A stretch of DNA of 45,752 bases from NCBI GenBank assembly GCA_020356065.1, contig CP070632.1:1398357-1444108 (forward strand). Direction: 5' to 3'. The position numbers and the translations under genes are program-made. This document shows positions 31,866 to 40,872 of the stretch, one piece after another (position 1 is the stretch's first letter; every line of letters starts with the position of its first letter). A model generated the notes under the pieces. It worked only from the letters and a program-made list of their open reading frames with translations, was not told the DNA's origin and made no database searches. This DNA comes from Nitrospiraceae bacterium. Lineage in GTDB: Bacteria; Nitrospirota; Thermodesulfovibrionia; UBA6902.

Positions 31866-33500
31866 TTAATCTTTCCCGATATTTTTCGTCAACGTTATTC
31901 TTGAGCTGTTCATGATCCGTTCAATCTTAATATCATCCACGTAATATCTCATCATCTTAAAAACCTGATCATTATCAGGAGAGGCGTAATCATATCCTGA
32001 AGGGGGTGTCTTTACTTCGATAGCAAACATATTATCAGTTACCCTGAAGCTTAAATGATAATTATCATCTGAAATATTATCTTTAGCAATAATGTTGGTA
32101 AACAGCTCAACAAGGGCTATCTGAAGCTGTCCAACAACAGTCATCGGTACCTTATGATGAAGTGCAACCTGTTCAAGCGATTTAACCGCTATAAGCTCTG
32201 CATTTGGATCAGAAGGAATGGTCACATCAAAAGAGGGGGCCCTTTTCTGTTGTTTACTTTTATATTTATGCCCGATAATCTCATCCCGGATTTCATCAAC
32301 AGACTCTCTCCTGACTTCATTTAAATACAGTCCTTTGATTACATCAGACAGGACGCGGTCATCCATAATCTCAAGCGTACTGAACCCGGTCTCTACGGCA
32401 CCGGAGGCGTTCAGGTTTCTGATAATCCTGTCCAGATCATTCTGATTCTTCGCAAGGTCTTCAGTGAGATTTGATAATGCAATATCATTGTCATTCGTTA
32501 ACAAAAACCATAAAAATATCAGGGTCGGTCGCCTCAGCTCAAACTGGGGGATGTACGACTCCAGAAGGGATGTCCAGTAGGTCTTTAACTTGCCCTTTAT
32601 AACCTCTCTGAAGTATATCTCCCATGCGTCCTCTCTGCTGAGAGACTTACCTGTCTGTCGAGCTGACTGGATGAAGCTCTTGATATAGAGTGGATTTCCA
32701 TTAAATATGCTGAAGAATTCCGACAGATCGCCTTCAAATCTAAGAGCATATTTGTCACACAACGCGTTAAAGAATCTGCCCGAGTTTTCCCTGTTCAGAC
32801 CCATCAGATTTACAACATCAAGAAGATCTCCCATCGCGGATTCCTCAAAAAACATCCTGTTCAGATCAGCCTGATTGCCTGAGATAACATGAGGGACATG
32901 GCCGGAATGCATCATATTTTCAATGAGCATCCAGAAGTCCCTGCCATCTTCATCTGCATTAAGTTCAGAAAACTTTCTTAATTTATGAAAATCATCAATC
33001 AGCACGACAACAGGATTTCCGGTGAGTGCATAGGACGTATACGGTACTGACATGACATATGAGAACAGCTTGATGGATTCACCGCTGTCCAGAACCTTTT
33101 TATAACCATCGATCAAATCTGTTATCCATGGAGCTTCTGACTTTTCTGCAATTTCCCTGAGATCCTCAAGGGAATATAATGTACCCGCCTGCAGGGACGG
33201 TTCAATCCTGTGAAAGGCAAGGTTCTGAATTATGAAAGATATGAGATAATCTTTTGAGAATTTTTCGATTGATGTAAATGCAGTCTTAATTGTATACAAG
33301 AAGGGTGCCGGCCCGCTGCGATCATTAAACAGTTCCTGCGCCAGATGCATAATAAGAGACGTCTTCCCTATCCCCCTTCTCCCGGAAAGAAATACACTGC
33401 TTGCATCTCCCGATTTTGCTTCCGATATAATGCCTTTAATGACTTCCATTTCATTGCTGCGACCAATGAACGTTTTGTCAGACATATCTTTTAAAAACAT
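31866..33500 (-). CDS. AAA ATPase fused to an anti-sigma-like HATPase domain
   Basis: 544 residues, cytoplasmic. The N-terminal ATPase has Walker A SGRRGIGKTS (39-48) and Walker B VVVLIDDFHKL (164-174), followed by a helical region. The last ~120 residues (LEQVALHHKVPMTVVGQLQI, ALVELFTNIIAKDN) look like an RsbW/SpoIIAB-type ATP-binding domain, with the N box ELFTNI, although the G boxes are weak. Such a fusion would couple a STAND-like switch to a partner-switching output. It lies 30 nt after the diguanylate cyclase gene and is probably co-transcribed with it, suggesting a common signalling pathway. Kinase activity of the C-terminal domain is not supported by clear motifs. Confidence 0.72.
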   Translation of the reverse strand: MFLKDMSDKTFIGRSNEMEVIKGIISEAKSGDASSVFLSGRRGIGKTSLIMHLAQELFNDRSGPAPFLYTIKTAFTSIEKFSKDYLISFIIQNLAFHRIEPSLQAGTLYSLEDLREIAEKSEAPWITDLIDGYKKVLDSGESIKLFSYVMSVPYTSYALTGNPVVVLIDDFHKLRKFSELNADEDGRDFWMLIENMMHSGHVPHVISGNQADLNRMFFEESAMGDLLDVVNLMGLNRENSGRFFNALCDKYALRFEGDLSEFFSIFNGNPLYIKSFIQSARQTGKSLSREDAWEIYFREVIKGKLKTYWTSLLESYIPQFELRRPTLIFLWFLLTNDNDIALSNLTEDLAKNQNDLDRIIRNLNASGAVETGFSTLEIMDDRVLSDVIKGLYLNEVRRESVDEIRDEIIGHKYKSKQQKRAPSFDVTIPSDPNAELIAVKSLEQVALHHKVPMTVVGQLQIALVELFTNIIAKDNISDDNYHLSFRVTDNMFAIEVKTPPSGYDYASPDNDQVFKMMRYYVDDIKIERIMNSSRITLTKNIGKD

Positions 33501-33530
33501 AATGATATGGGGAACAGCAAATGGCTAACC

Positions 33531-35579
33531 TCAGAGGTAAACTACCCTGTTCCCTCCCCCCTTCTTCGCAAGATAAAGCGCCTGATCTGTTTTTTCGATA
33601 AGTTCCATTATGGATGACGCATCATCAGGATACGTGGCCAGCCCCATGCTCACACTTAGCGGAAGTTCCAGACTCTGCTCTCTGAGTGTTTCATCTATTT
33701 TTTCCTTGAGACGGTTAGTGATCTGGATTGCATCAACTTTAGGAGTCTGGGGAAATATCGCTACAAATTCATCCCCGCCAAATCTGGCAGCTATGTCGAT
33801 AGTCCTGAGTGATCTGGCAATCCTCTGGGCAAGTGCTTTTATAAGGTTATCACCTGCAATATGCCCAAATGTGTCGTTATACTCCTTAAACTTGTCCATA
33901 TCGAGCATCATAAAACTAAAGGGGTGCTTATATCTGTTATATCTCGTAATCTCTTCTGACAGTCTCTTATTAAGATACCGTCGATTGTATATCCCTGTAA
34001 GCGGATCTGTAATTGAGAGTTTTTTCAGATGCTCGGCCTTTTTAAACAACAGACTTCTTTCAATAGCAACGGATACGCTGCTTATAAATGACTGGATCTG
34101 CTTCAGGTCGTTATCATCGAAGGCTTCTCCCTCGATCTTATCAGCAACATTCAGTACTCCGGCTACGCGGTCCTGTAATTTAATGAGCACGCTTATAAAA
34201 GACTTTGTTCTGTAATGCGATCTGTTCTCCTGCCTTACTCTGGGGTCATTTTCTATATCTGCCACAACGAGAGAGCCCCCGCTGTTAAAAACCTTGCCCG
34301 CTATTCCTTCTCCTATTTTTACGCGCATTTTCTCCTGTATTATGTGGCCGGTTCCCTTATGCGCTTCAACCACCAGCTCGGACGTCTCATCATCAAGCAG
34401 CATCAGCGAGCCCTTCTCGGCATTGAGCATTTTCAAGCATTTTTCCAATAGCATTATTGACAGCATATCTATATCAACCGCAGATATTATTTTATCGTCA
34501 ACATCAAAGACATGATCCATTTTCCGGTCCGGCTCCTTTTTACTTTCATCTGCACGCATTCGCAGACCATAATTCTCAAGGTTTAACTGAATGTAATCAC
34601 TAAACGCGTTCAGTATTTTCATATCTTCACGGGAAAGCTGTTTGTCAATGACCCCGATCAACCCTTCTACTGAATTGTTCAAAAGTATCGGGATTAAATA
34701 TAATGAATGTGCATCATGCAAGCTATTCCCTGAAATTATACTCGCCGGATTATCAGAGAAATAGGCGGAACCGGTATTTATTATTTCTCTTACTGCTGGA
34801 CTATCAGAGCTGATCTCAACATTCATTGCAGCATCCTGAAACCTTCCCGTACTGCACACTGTCCTGAATACCGCGCTGTCCCTGTCAAGGGACAGGAACA
34901 TTGATGAGACGTGACCGAGAACAAATCCTATTGTGTCAAGAATATATCTGTACATGAGGTCAGGATTACGGGACAGAGTCCTGAATGTCTGGCCATCAAA
35001 CAACGAAGTCATTCTGATCAACTTCTCTTCCAGCCTGTATTTTTTTTCATGACTACTGAGCATTCGCACAACAGTCAGATATACATATTGAAGGATTCCT
35101 CTGGCATTGTCTTCTCCCTTAAATTCAAAAGGCAGGGACACAGGGATCTCTGGAAGGCGGTTTTCTTTAATGATGCGTAAAAAAGCGAGCATATCTTCAT
35201 ACTCTGCAAAGCTGTTGCGGCCGATGATAAAAACCCTGTCTGCATAACGCTCCAGGGGAATAACAAAGCATGTTATCATCGAAGAACATTTCATCACAGC
35301 AGGTTCATTCATACGTGTAAGCTTGAGACATGAACCGGGACAGTCAAGACTTCCTGAACAACTGTGCTTTATAAAATGGCAAACTGGCTTCTCTTTTGTA
35401 TTAAACAGGAGATTGCCGTCAGAATCATAAAGGCTCAACTCAAAATTAATTACATCAGAAAGACTGTTAAGATATTCAACCCATTCAGATGAGGTGATCA
35501 GCTCCTCAAGGGGCATCTCGTCTTTATCACGATCAGGTTCTGATGAATTTAGATTGTCACTATTCTCTATGAAGGACAT
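33531..35579 (-). CDS. PocR-GAF-GAF diguanylate cyclase
   Basis: 682 residues without membrane helices. The N-terminal region (about 27-160) has a Cys cluster (67, 74, 80, 84, 98, 104) and the layout of a PocR sensory domain. Two GAF-like modules follow (about 190-335 and 360-505; the second has KIGEGIAGKVFNSGGSLVVA), then GGDEF. The catalytic GGDEF is intact (RFGGDEF, 601-605), and the RxxD inhibitory site is present just before it (RTID). It should make cyclic-di-GMP in response to a small ligand or redox state sensed by the PocR cysteines. An operon with the ATPase fusion gene downstream is likely. A strong AT-rich dyad lies upstream. Confidence 0.9.
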   Translation of the reverse strand: MSFIENSDNLNSSEPDRDKDEMPLEELITSSEWVEYLNSLSDVINFELSLYDSDGNLLFNTKEKPVCHFIKHSCSGSLDCPGSCLKLTRMNEPAVMKCSSMITCFVIPLERYADRVFIIGRNSFAEYEDMLAFLRIIKENRLPEIPVSLPFEFKGEDNARGILQYVYLTVVRMLSSHEKKYRLEEKLIRMTSLFDGQTFRTLSRNPDLMYRYILDTIGFVLGHVSSMFLSLDRDSAVFRTVCSTGRFQDAAMNVEISSDSPAVREIINTGSAYFSDNPASIISGNSLHDAHSLYLIPILLNNSVEGLIGVIDKQLSREDMKILNAFSDYIQLNLENYGLRMRADESKKEPDRKMDHVFDVDDKIISAVDIDMLSIMLLEKCLKMLNAEKGSLMLLDDETSELVVEAHKGTGHIIQEKMRVKIGEGIAGKVFNSGGSLVVADIENDPRVRQENRSHYRTKSFISVLIKLQDRVAGVLNVADKIEGEAFDDNDLKQIQSFISSVSVAIERSLLFKKAEHLKKLSITDPLTGIYNRRYLNKRLSEEITRYNRYKHPFSFMMLDMDKFKEYNDTFGHIAGDNLIKALAQRIARSLRTIDIAARFGGDEFVAIFPQTPKVDAIQITNRLKEKIDETLREQSLELPLSVSMGLATYPDDASSIMELIEKTDQALYLAKKGGGNRVVYL

Positions 35580-35780
35580 TGTTCTTCCATTCTAAATTAT
35601 TAAAGAGTTATGAGTAGTTATGTCAGGACACACGGCTACTCATGCTGTACATGCAATAATACGGCCAGCTTATAACCGGTTGAATTAATGAGAATTTGTA
35701 TTTAATTGTCACAACGACGTGTATATTATTTTAACACAGTACCGATAAAATAATACTGATTTCGCATTTTCTTTTATTTT

Positions 35781-35810
35781 AAAAGAACTTAATATATGTT
35801 AAGTTCTTTT
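35781..35810. terminator. AT-rich 12-bp dyad, bidirectional terminator or operator
   Basis: AAAAGAACTTAA and TTAAGTTCTTTT are perfect 12-bp arms around TATATG. Each strand ends in a T-run, so it could end the fumarase transcript (107 nt after its stop) or act as an operator for the cyclase gene. The remaining 35580-35916 gap shows no gene. Confidence 0.6.
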
Positions 35811-35916
35811 ACAACATATGAAAATTATTGAGATGCCTGAGATTACTAAATACTACTCCTGGCAATGAGCATAGCATTTAGCAAAAAATGAAATCAATGG
35901 AATAAAATTAAGAGAG

Positions 35917-37296
35917 CTATTTACCTGTAAGCCTGCGGGGATCAAGTACTTTTTTTGCTTCTCTTTCACTGAGAAGCCCTTTTTCCACAGAAACCTGTTT
36001 TACTGTTTTACCGGAACGATAAGATTCCTTGGCAATTTCAGCTGCTGATGAATATCCAATTACAGGATTTAATGCTGTGGCCATTGCAAGTGTTGCATCA
36101 GCATACGCATTGCATCTGGAACGGTCTGCTTTTATTCTTTTCAGACATTTATCTGTAAAGGCCTTGATTCCATTTGAAAGGATCTCGATCGAAAATAAAA
36201 TGTTATGCGCTATGACAGGCATCATGACATTCAACTCAAGCTGTGATGCCTGAGTAGCGTACGCGATAGTTGTGTCATTCCCCATTACCTGATAACAGAC
36301 CATATTGAGCATTTCTGCCATGACCGGATTGACTTTTCCGGGCATGATAGATGAACCAGGCTGCACTGCAGGAAGCTGAATCTCTGCAAACCCTGTCCTT
36401 GGCCCTGAACTCAATAAGCGAATATCATTTGCTATTTTTGTTAATGTTACGGCAACGCCTCTTAAGGATGCACTCAACTCAAGCGCAGGATTGACATTCT
36501 GGATACCTTCAAAAAGATTTTCACAACTTCTGAATTTAATTCCGGTAATCTTCCGTATTTCCCTTACCACTGTATTTCTGAATCCCGGAACAGCATTGAT
36601 TCCTGTTCCGAGCGCATTACCGCCAATAGGAAGCGACAACAGGGATTCGGAAGCCCTCCTGATACGTTCTATGTCCCTTCCGACGGCCTCGGCATACCCG
36701 CTGAATTCCTGACCAAGGCGTATCGGCACAGCATCCTGCATATGCGTCCTGCCGGACTTGACAATATCGTCAAATTCTCCTGCCTTTTCATTCAGTGCAT
36801 TCTGTATGAGTAAAAGAGCCGGCACCAGATCATCTCTTACCGCTTCATAGGAAGAAATATATATGGATGTAGGGATTGTATCGTTTGTTGACTGGGCCAT
36901 GTTTACGTGGTCATTCGGATGGACAACACGGTAATCACCTCTTGTTCCGCCAAGAATTTCTATGGCCCGGTTGGCTATGATTTCATTGGAATTCATATTC
37001 TGGGAAGTCCCTGCTCCCGCCTGATACACATCAACCACAAACTGGTCATCATACATGCCCTTGATCACCTCTGAAGCTGCCTTTTCAATCGCTCTGACCA
37101 GTTTTTTACTGATTTGCCCCAATGACCCGTTCGCTCTTACAGCAGCACATTTCACAATACCCTGTGCCCTGATAAACCGTCTTGGCAATCTGAGCCCGCT
37201 TATGGGGAAATTGCCAACCGCCCTTTGTGTCTGTGCACCGTAGTATGCATTATCAGGAAGTTTTACTTTTCCAAGAGTGTCTTTTTCAATTCTCAC
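35917..37296 (-). CDS. Class II fumarase / aspartate ammonia-lyase family enzyme
   Basis: 459 residues, the length of this lyase family. The active-site signature GSSIMPGKVNP is present together with SGRTHMQDAVPIRLGQEFSG, the NMAQSTNDTIPTS loop and SSGPRTGFAEIQLPAVQPGS. It would form a tetramer that adds or removes water (fumarase) or ammonia (aspartase) from fumarate. Features are mixed: THMQDAVP and the LLSSGPR context recall aspartases, while MPGKVNP and the shorter length recall FumC, so I leave the specificity open. The gene is alone, with a dyad 107 nt downstream. The ATG at 37296 fits the family N-terminus (MRIEKDTLGKVKLPDNAYYG). Confidence 0.9.
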   Translation of the reverse strand: MRIEKDTLGKVKLPDNAYYGAQTQRAVGNFPISGLRLPRRFIRAQGIVKCAAVRANGSLGQISKKLVRAIEKAASEVIKGMYDDQFVVDVYQAGAGTSQNMNSNEIIANRAIEILGGTRGDYRVVHPNDHVNMAQSTNDTIPTSIYISSYEAVRDDLVPALLLIQNALNEKAGEFDDIVKSGRTHMQDAVPIRLGQEFSGYAEAVGRDIERIRRASESLLSLPIGGNALGTGINAVPGFRNTVVREIRKITGIKFRSCENLFEGIQNVNPALELSASLRGVAVTLTKIANDIRLLSSGPRTGFAEIQLPAVQPGSSIMPGKVNPVMAEMLNMVCYQVMGNDTTIAYATQASQLELNVMMPVIAHNILFSIEILSNGIKAFTDKCLKRIKADRSRCNAYADATLAMATALNPVIGYSSAAEIAKESYRSGKTVKQVSVEKGLLSEREAKKVLDPRRLTGK

Positions 37297-37463
37297 CGGC
37301 CAACTCCTCTCACCACATAATTATCAGAAATCTGGATTAGTTTACCACAACCATGTCAGAATTTATAACTCAGAAAGTAAAATGCAGTCTATTTATATCG
37401 TGAAACCGGGAAGGGACGGAATATATATTTTTATGCTGGAACTGAACGGTCATTTCTATTATA

Positions 37464-38147
37464 ATGTTGACCATGATTCCTGCTTCTGAGATAATTATTC
37501 GGTTGCTTCTTGCTGCTGTAATCGGCGGAATAATAGGGTTTGAACGAGAAGTTCATGGACGGGCTGCAGGCTTTAGGACGCAGCTTATTGTGTGTGTAGC
37601 GGCAGTGCTTATCATGATCGTTTCTGAAAATTACTATCACTACATGCATAGTATTGATCAGTCACTCAGAATCGATCCCGCACGAATATCAGCAGGGGCA
37701 CTTATAGGTATCGGTTTCCTTGGAGCAGGAGTGATCATAAAGAGCGGCTTTGCGGTCAGGGGCTTGACTACAGCAGCTTCCATATGGATCGTCTCTGCCA
37801 TTGGACTTGCAATCGGGGGAGGTCTTTACCTGGAGGCCGTTCTCACCGCAACAATTACCATCATAGCACTGATGGTCCTCAGAATACTTGAAAACAGGAT
37901 CAGGACGCTTCGTTTCAAGAACATCATTATTTCATCATCTGTTGATGATAATGTTGAAGATCAGGTGCTGACCCGGTTTGCTGAAACAGGGTTTCATGTT
38001 CACTCCGTTGATTATGAAAAAAACAGGGATTCCGGTGAACTCAAGTATCATTTTACTGTTTCGGTGAGAGACAAAAATGCCATAAAAGAAATCTTTCTTC
38101 AGCTCAGCTCTATTGACTCAATTACATATGTCAAAGTCTTCGGTTGA
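37464..38147 (+). CDS. MgtC/SapB family membrane protein
   Basis: 227 residues with four or five transmembrane helices in the first ~150 (LLLAAVIGGIIGFEREVHGR with the family's charged ER loop, GALIGIGFLGAGVIIKSG, GLTTAASIWIVSAIGLAIGG) and a cytoplasmic ACT-like domain of ~75 residues. MgtC proteins are involved in magnesium limitation and envelope stress; the biochemical role is debated. ATG 37473 is an alternative start. It is a single gene converging on the LysR gene. No Mg riboswitch-like structure is apparent in the short leader. Confidence 0.9.
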   Translation: MLTMIPASEIIIRLLLAAVIGGIIGFEREVHGRAAGFRTQLIVCVAAVLIMIVSENYYHYMHSIDQSLRIDPARISAGALIGIGFLGAGVIIKSGFAVRGLTTAASIWIVSAIGLAIGGGLYLEAVLTATITIIALMVLRILENRIRTLRFKNIIISSSVDDNVEDQVLTRFAETGFHVHSVDYEKNRDSGELKYHFTVSVRDKNAIKEIFLQLSSIDSITYVKVFG

Positions 38148-38233
38148 TAGATATGAAGGGACACTGCCTTCGGGATGATTGCCTGATTGGAATATGGTGT
38201 GTAAGAAGTTGATAAAAATCCTAATGCCGCAAA

Positions 38234-39145
38234 TCAGGAAGCAAGCAGTTTATTAAAAGGATAACGTCTTAAGAATCCCGTGAATTGTTCAATCGTATGT
38301 GAAGGTTCCTTGGACTTCTTGGACACCAGTGAAAAATCTCTCACAAATTTGTCTTCTTTGAAAGTAGCAGTCTTAAGGCTTCCATATCTGAGCTCTTTTC
38401 TTGCAGCCCATCTGGAGAGAATAGAGGTACCCAGACCTTCTTCAACCGCTGTCTTAATCGATTCTGTGCTGCCCATGATAAGGGATATCTTGAGATTCTG
38501 CTGTGAGATTCCATGCTTTGAAAGATATTTTTCAATGGCCTGTCTCGTGCCCGATCCTTCTTCCCTGAAAATCAGCGGCTCCTTGGAAAGCTCCATTATG
38601 GATACGCTGGCCTTCTTTGCAAGCCCATGATATGGGGACATGATAAAGACCATCTCATCAGCAATCAGTTTTTCAACAATAAGTTTCTGTTTATTAACTT
38701 CTCCCTCTACAAGTCCGACATCAACACTCCCCGAATTAATAAAATCAATTACGTTTTTACTGTTGCCTACATGAAGATGAACACCGACTTTAGGGAACTT
38801 TCTCTTGAAATCAGCAATTACCGATGGAAGAACATAGTTACCTATTGTGGAACTCGCACCCACTGAGATAACTCCCTTGACAAGACCGGTTACCCCGCCA
38901 ATCTCCTTTTCAGCAGCCGAGTACAGTGTGCTTATTTCTTTCGCGTATTTATAAAGCATTTCCCCGGCCTGGGTAAGCGTAATGACACAGCCTGAACGGT
39001 TAAACAGCTTGGTTCCATACATTTCTTCAAGTGCCTGGATCTGTAAACTGACAGCAGGTTGGGTAAGACGGATTATTTCAGATGCCCGGGAGAAACTTTT
39101 TGTTTCTGCAACGATACAGAAGACTTTTAACTTATGATCATCCAT
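38234..39145 (-). CDS. LysR-family regulator, possibly selenium-metabolism type
   Basis: 303 residues: N-terminal helix-turn-helix (MDDHKLKVFCIVAETKSFSR then ASEIIRLTQPAVSLQIQALE) and a C-terminal effector-binding domain (VISVGASSTIGNYVLPSVIA, DVGLVEGEV, REEGSGTRQAIEKYL). It resembles CysL/YeiE-type regulators. I recall a named LysR subfamily associated with selenium metabolism that fits this layout; membership cannot be verified here. It diverges from the selenocysteine cytochrome gene across a 335-bp region containing a consensus promoter and a 16-bp palindrome, so it probably controls that gene. Confidence 0.85.
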   Translation of the reverse strand: MDDHKLKVFCIVAETKSFSRASEIIRLTQPAVSLQIQALEEMYGTKLFNRSGCVITLTQAGEMLYKYAKEISTLYSAAEKEIGGVTGLVKGVISVGASSTIGNYVLPSVIADFKRKFPKVGVHLHVGNSKNVIDFINSGSVDVGLVEGEVNKQKLIVEKLIADEMVFIMSPYHGLAKKASVSIMELSKEPLIFREEGSGTRQAIEKYLSKHGISQQNLKISLIMGSTESIKTAVEEGLGTSILSRWAARKELRYGSLKTATFKEDKFVRDFSLVSKKSKEPSHTIEQFTGFLRRYPFNKLLAS

Positions 39146-39300
39146 TGATAGTAATTTTAATTAAATTAAATTGTAAAAGTCAATTAATATGACCCGATAC
39201 CGATGAATGCTCTCAGGCCCTGAAACCATACTAACTGCTATTCTGATAAAATCCATATCAGCTACATGAACAGTATCATCAACTCACATCGTGTTATCTG

Positions 39301-39316
39301 TAATTAACGTTAATTA
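39301..39316. promoter_or_regulatory. Palindromic operator candidate
   Basis: TAATTAACGTTAATTA is a perfect 16-bp palindrome 33 bp before the -35 box of the cytochrome promoter, within an AT-rich region between the LysR and cytochrome genes. Confidence 0.5.
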
Positions 39317-39348
39317 ACTTAATTAATCGAGATATTATTAATATTGCC

Positions 39349-39379
39349 TTGACATTCAGCTCTCCTGTTAGTTTATAAT
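39349..39379 (+). promoter_or_regulatory. Sigma-70-type promoter of the cytochrome gene
   Basis: TTGACA (39349-39354) and TATAAT (39374-39379), both perfect, are 19 bp apart (18 if TTATAA is used). They precede the ATG by about 100 nt. Confidence 0.75.
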
Positions 39380-39380
39380 C

Positions 39381-39402
39381 ATTGAAGTTTTTTGACTTCA
39401 AT
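39381..39402 (+). promoter_or_regulatory. Leader hairpin at the cytochrome transcript start
   Basis: ATTGAAGT and ACTTCAAT (8-bp perfect arms) surround TTTTTG, at or just after the predicted start point. It may stabilise the mRNA or be an operator dyad. Confidence 0.5.
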
Positions 39403-39480
39403 TCCAACTCCCGTTAATTATAGTTTAGTGCTCTCTAAGGTTATTAAACGTAGAGTGCAAATAAAACAAAAGGAGGTAAT

Positions 39481-40701
39481 ATGAGATTATTTATCACACT
39501 GGTAATACTCATCTTTGCAGCAGCTGTTCCTCATATAGTGTCCGCTGAACCGGCTACTACAATAGATGAGTTAGTCGCACCTTACGATTCATCGAAATGC
39601 TCAGAATGCCATGAAGATGCTCATGAGAGCTGGGTAGAATCATGGCACTCAAAATCCATTACTGATTCCAGAGTATTAAGAGCATGGAGGACCTTTATAC
39701 TGAGCGGGCTTGATGCTTCTGAACAGGCCAAGAGAAGAGACCTGAAAGACATCTGTATGCCCTGTCATGCCCCTGTAGTAAAGAAAGTTTCCATGACTGA
39801 TGAGTTAGCCGTAGAAATTTCAAACCTCGTAGTCACTGCAGTAGATGATAAGGATGCGGCAAAGAGAGATGCAGCCAAAAAAGAACTTAGCAAGCTTAAT
39901 GTTAACTGTCTGAGTTGTCATAATATTGAAGGCTCTCCAGACCACAATCCTCAGGCAAACACAATTTACGGACCGGGTAGTTCTGAAGACCCTCCCCATA
40001 AGGACGAATTCGGTTATGAGACTGTTAAATCACCATTCATGAAAACTTCAGAGTTCTGTAAGAGCTGTCATCATGGCTGTCCTCCGGACATGCCTTCTTC
40101 GATCTGTCCTACTTTGTGGACAAGTTATGAAGAAGCATACCTGGCGCATGGCGGTGACAAGACATGTCAGGAGTGCCACATGCAGGGAGAACCGAATGGT
40201 ACGAATCACCGTTTCCCCGGCATATATGAGAAGGATTTTGCAGCGACAGGTGTGGATCTGAAAGTCAGTGCGAGTCCAACCGAAGTTGTTGATTTTATGA
40301 ATAATGTAACGCATCCTGCTGTGGTCATGAATATTCAGTTGAAAAATACATCCGGCCACGGCATTCCCCATGGCTGAATGTACATTCCTCAAGCGTCACT
40401 GGATGTGACCGTAAAAGATCAGGATGGAAAAGTTCTACTTACCAAGAAAAAAGTATTTGCCGTATATGACGTTCATTTAGAGTCTGATAAAGAAGGTTAT
40501 CTGGGAATGAGTAACTATGACATAACCGCCCAGCACCATATAGACCTCGGACTTGAGCCTCATCACACTGAGTCGATTACTGATGTATTGCCTTTACCTG
40601 TAGGAACGAAATCTGCAACTGTTGAAGCAAATTTTAATTATGATTATGAAGCCACTCATTCAGAAGTAATTAAAACAGTAAGCAAAACAGTGAATTTCTA
40701 A
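39481..40701 (+). CDS. Pentaheme cytochrome c, selenocysteine-containing
   Basis: 406 residues if the TGA at 40375-40377 is selenocysteine (U299). A signal peptide (1-22) and five CxxCH heme motifs (40-44, 92-96, 143-147, 193-197, 229-233) indicate a periplasmic or extracellular electron carrier. Before the TGA the frame reads LKNTSGHGIPHG, a GHxxPxG motif known from large multiheme cytochromes, and after it MYIPQASLDVTVKDQDGKVL and a beta-rich domain to TAA, in the same frame with no gap. A GTCAC/GTGAC hairpin with loop TGGAT lies 17 nt after the TGA. The ribosome site AAAAGGAGGTAAT is excellent. Divergent from the LysR gene; a strong terminator follows. Confidence 0.9.
40395..40409 (+). promoter_or_regulatory. 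Candidate SECIS hairpin of the cytochrome gene
   Basis: GTCAC/GTGAC (5 bp) with loop TGGAT begins 17 nt after the TGA, a distance within the bacterial range. The stem is short and the loop lacks a clear GGU, so support is moderate. Confidence 0.4.
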
Positions 40702-40722
40702 TTCTTTATTAAAGTGTCTAAA

Positions 40723-40759
40723 GGCATCATTCCTGTGAACAGGAATGATGCCTTTTTTT
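40723..40759 (+). terminator. Rho-independent terminator of the cytochrome gene
   Basis: GGCATCATTCCTG and CAGGAATGATGCC form a perfect 13-bp stem with loop TGAA, followed by seven T residues, 21 nt after the TAA stop. Its position supports the TAA at 40701, not the TGA at 40377, as the gene end. Confidence 0.95.
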
Positions 40760-40872
40760 ATACAATGTAATATCTTACACATTGTCATCTTAACAGCAGT
40801 CTTAAAGATTGAAAAACCTCAGGAAACATAGTAAAATGCTTCTTCATACAATGCAATTGATTCTCTTATAAC

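Noticed and set aside
21550-40377. Alternative genetic code (TGA as Trp or Gly) instead of selenocysteine
   Set aside because: Other genes in the window use TGA as a true stop (for example at 2431 and 38145-38147), and each of the three sites replaces or neighbours a Cys-type motif.
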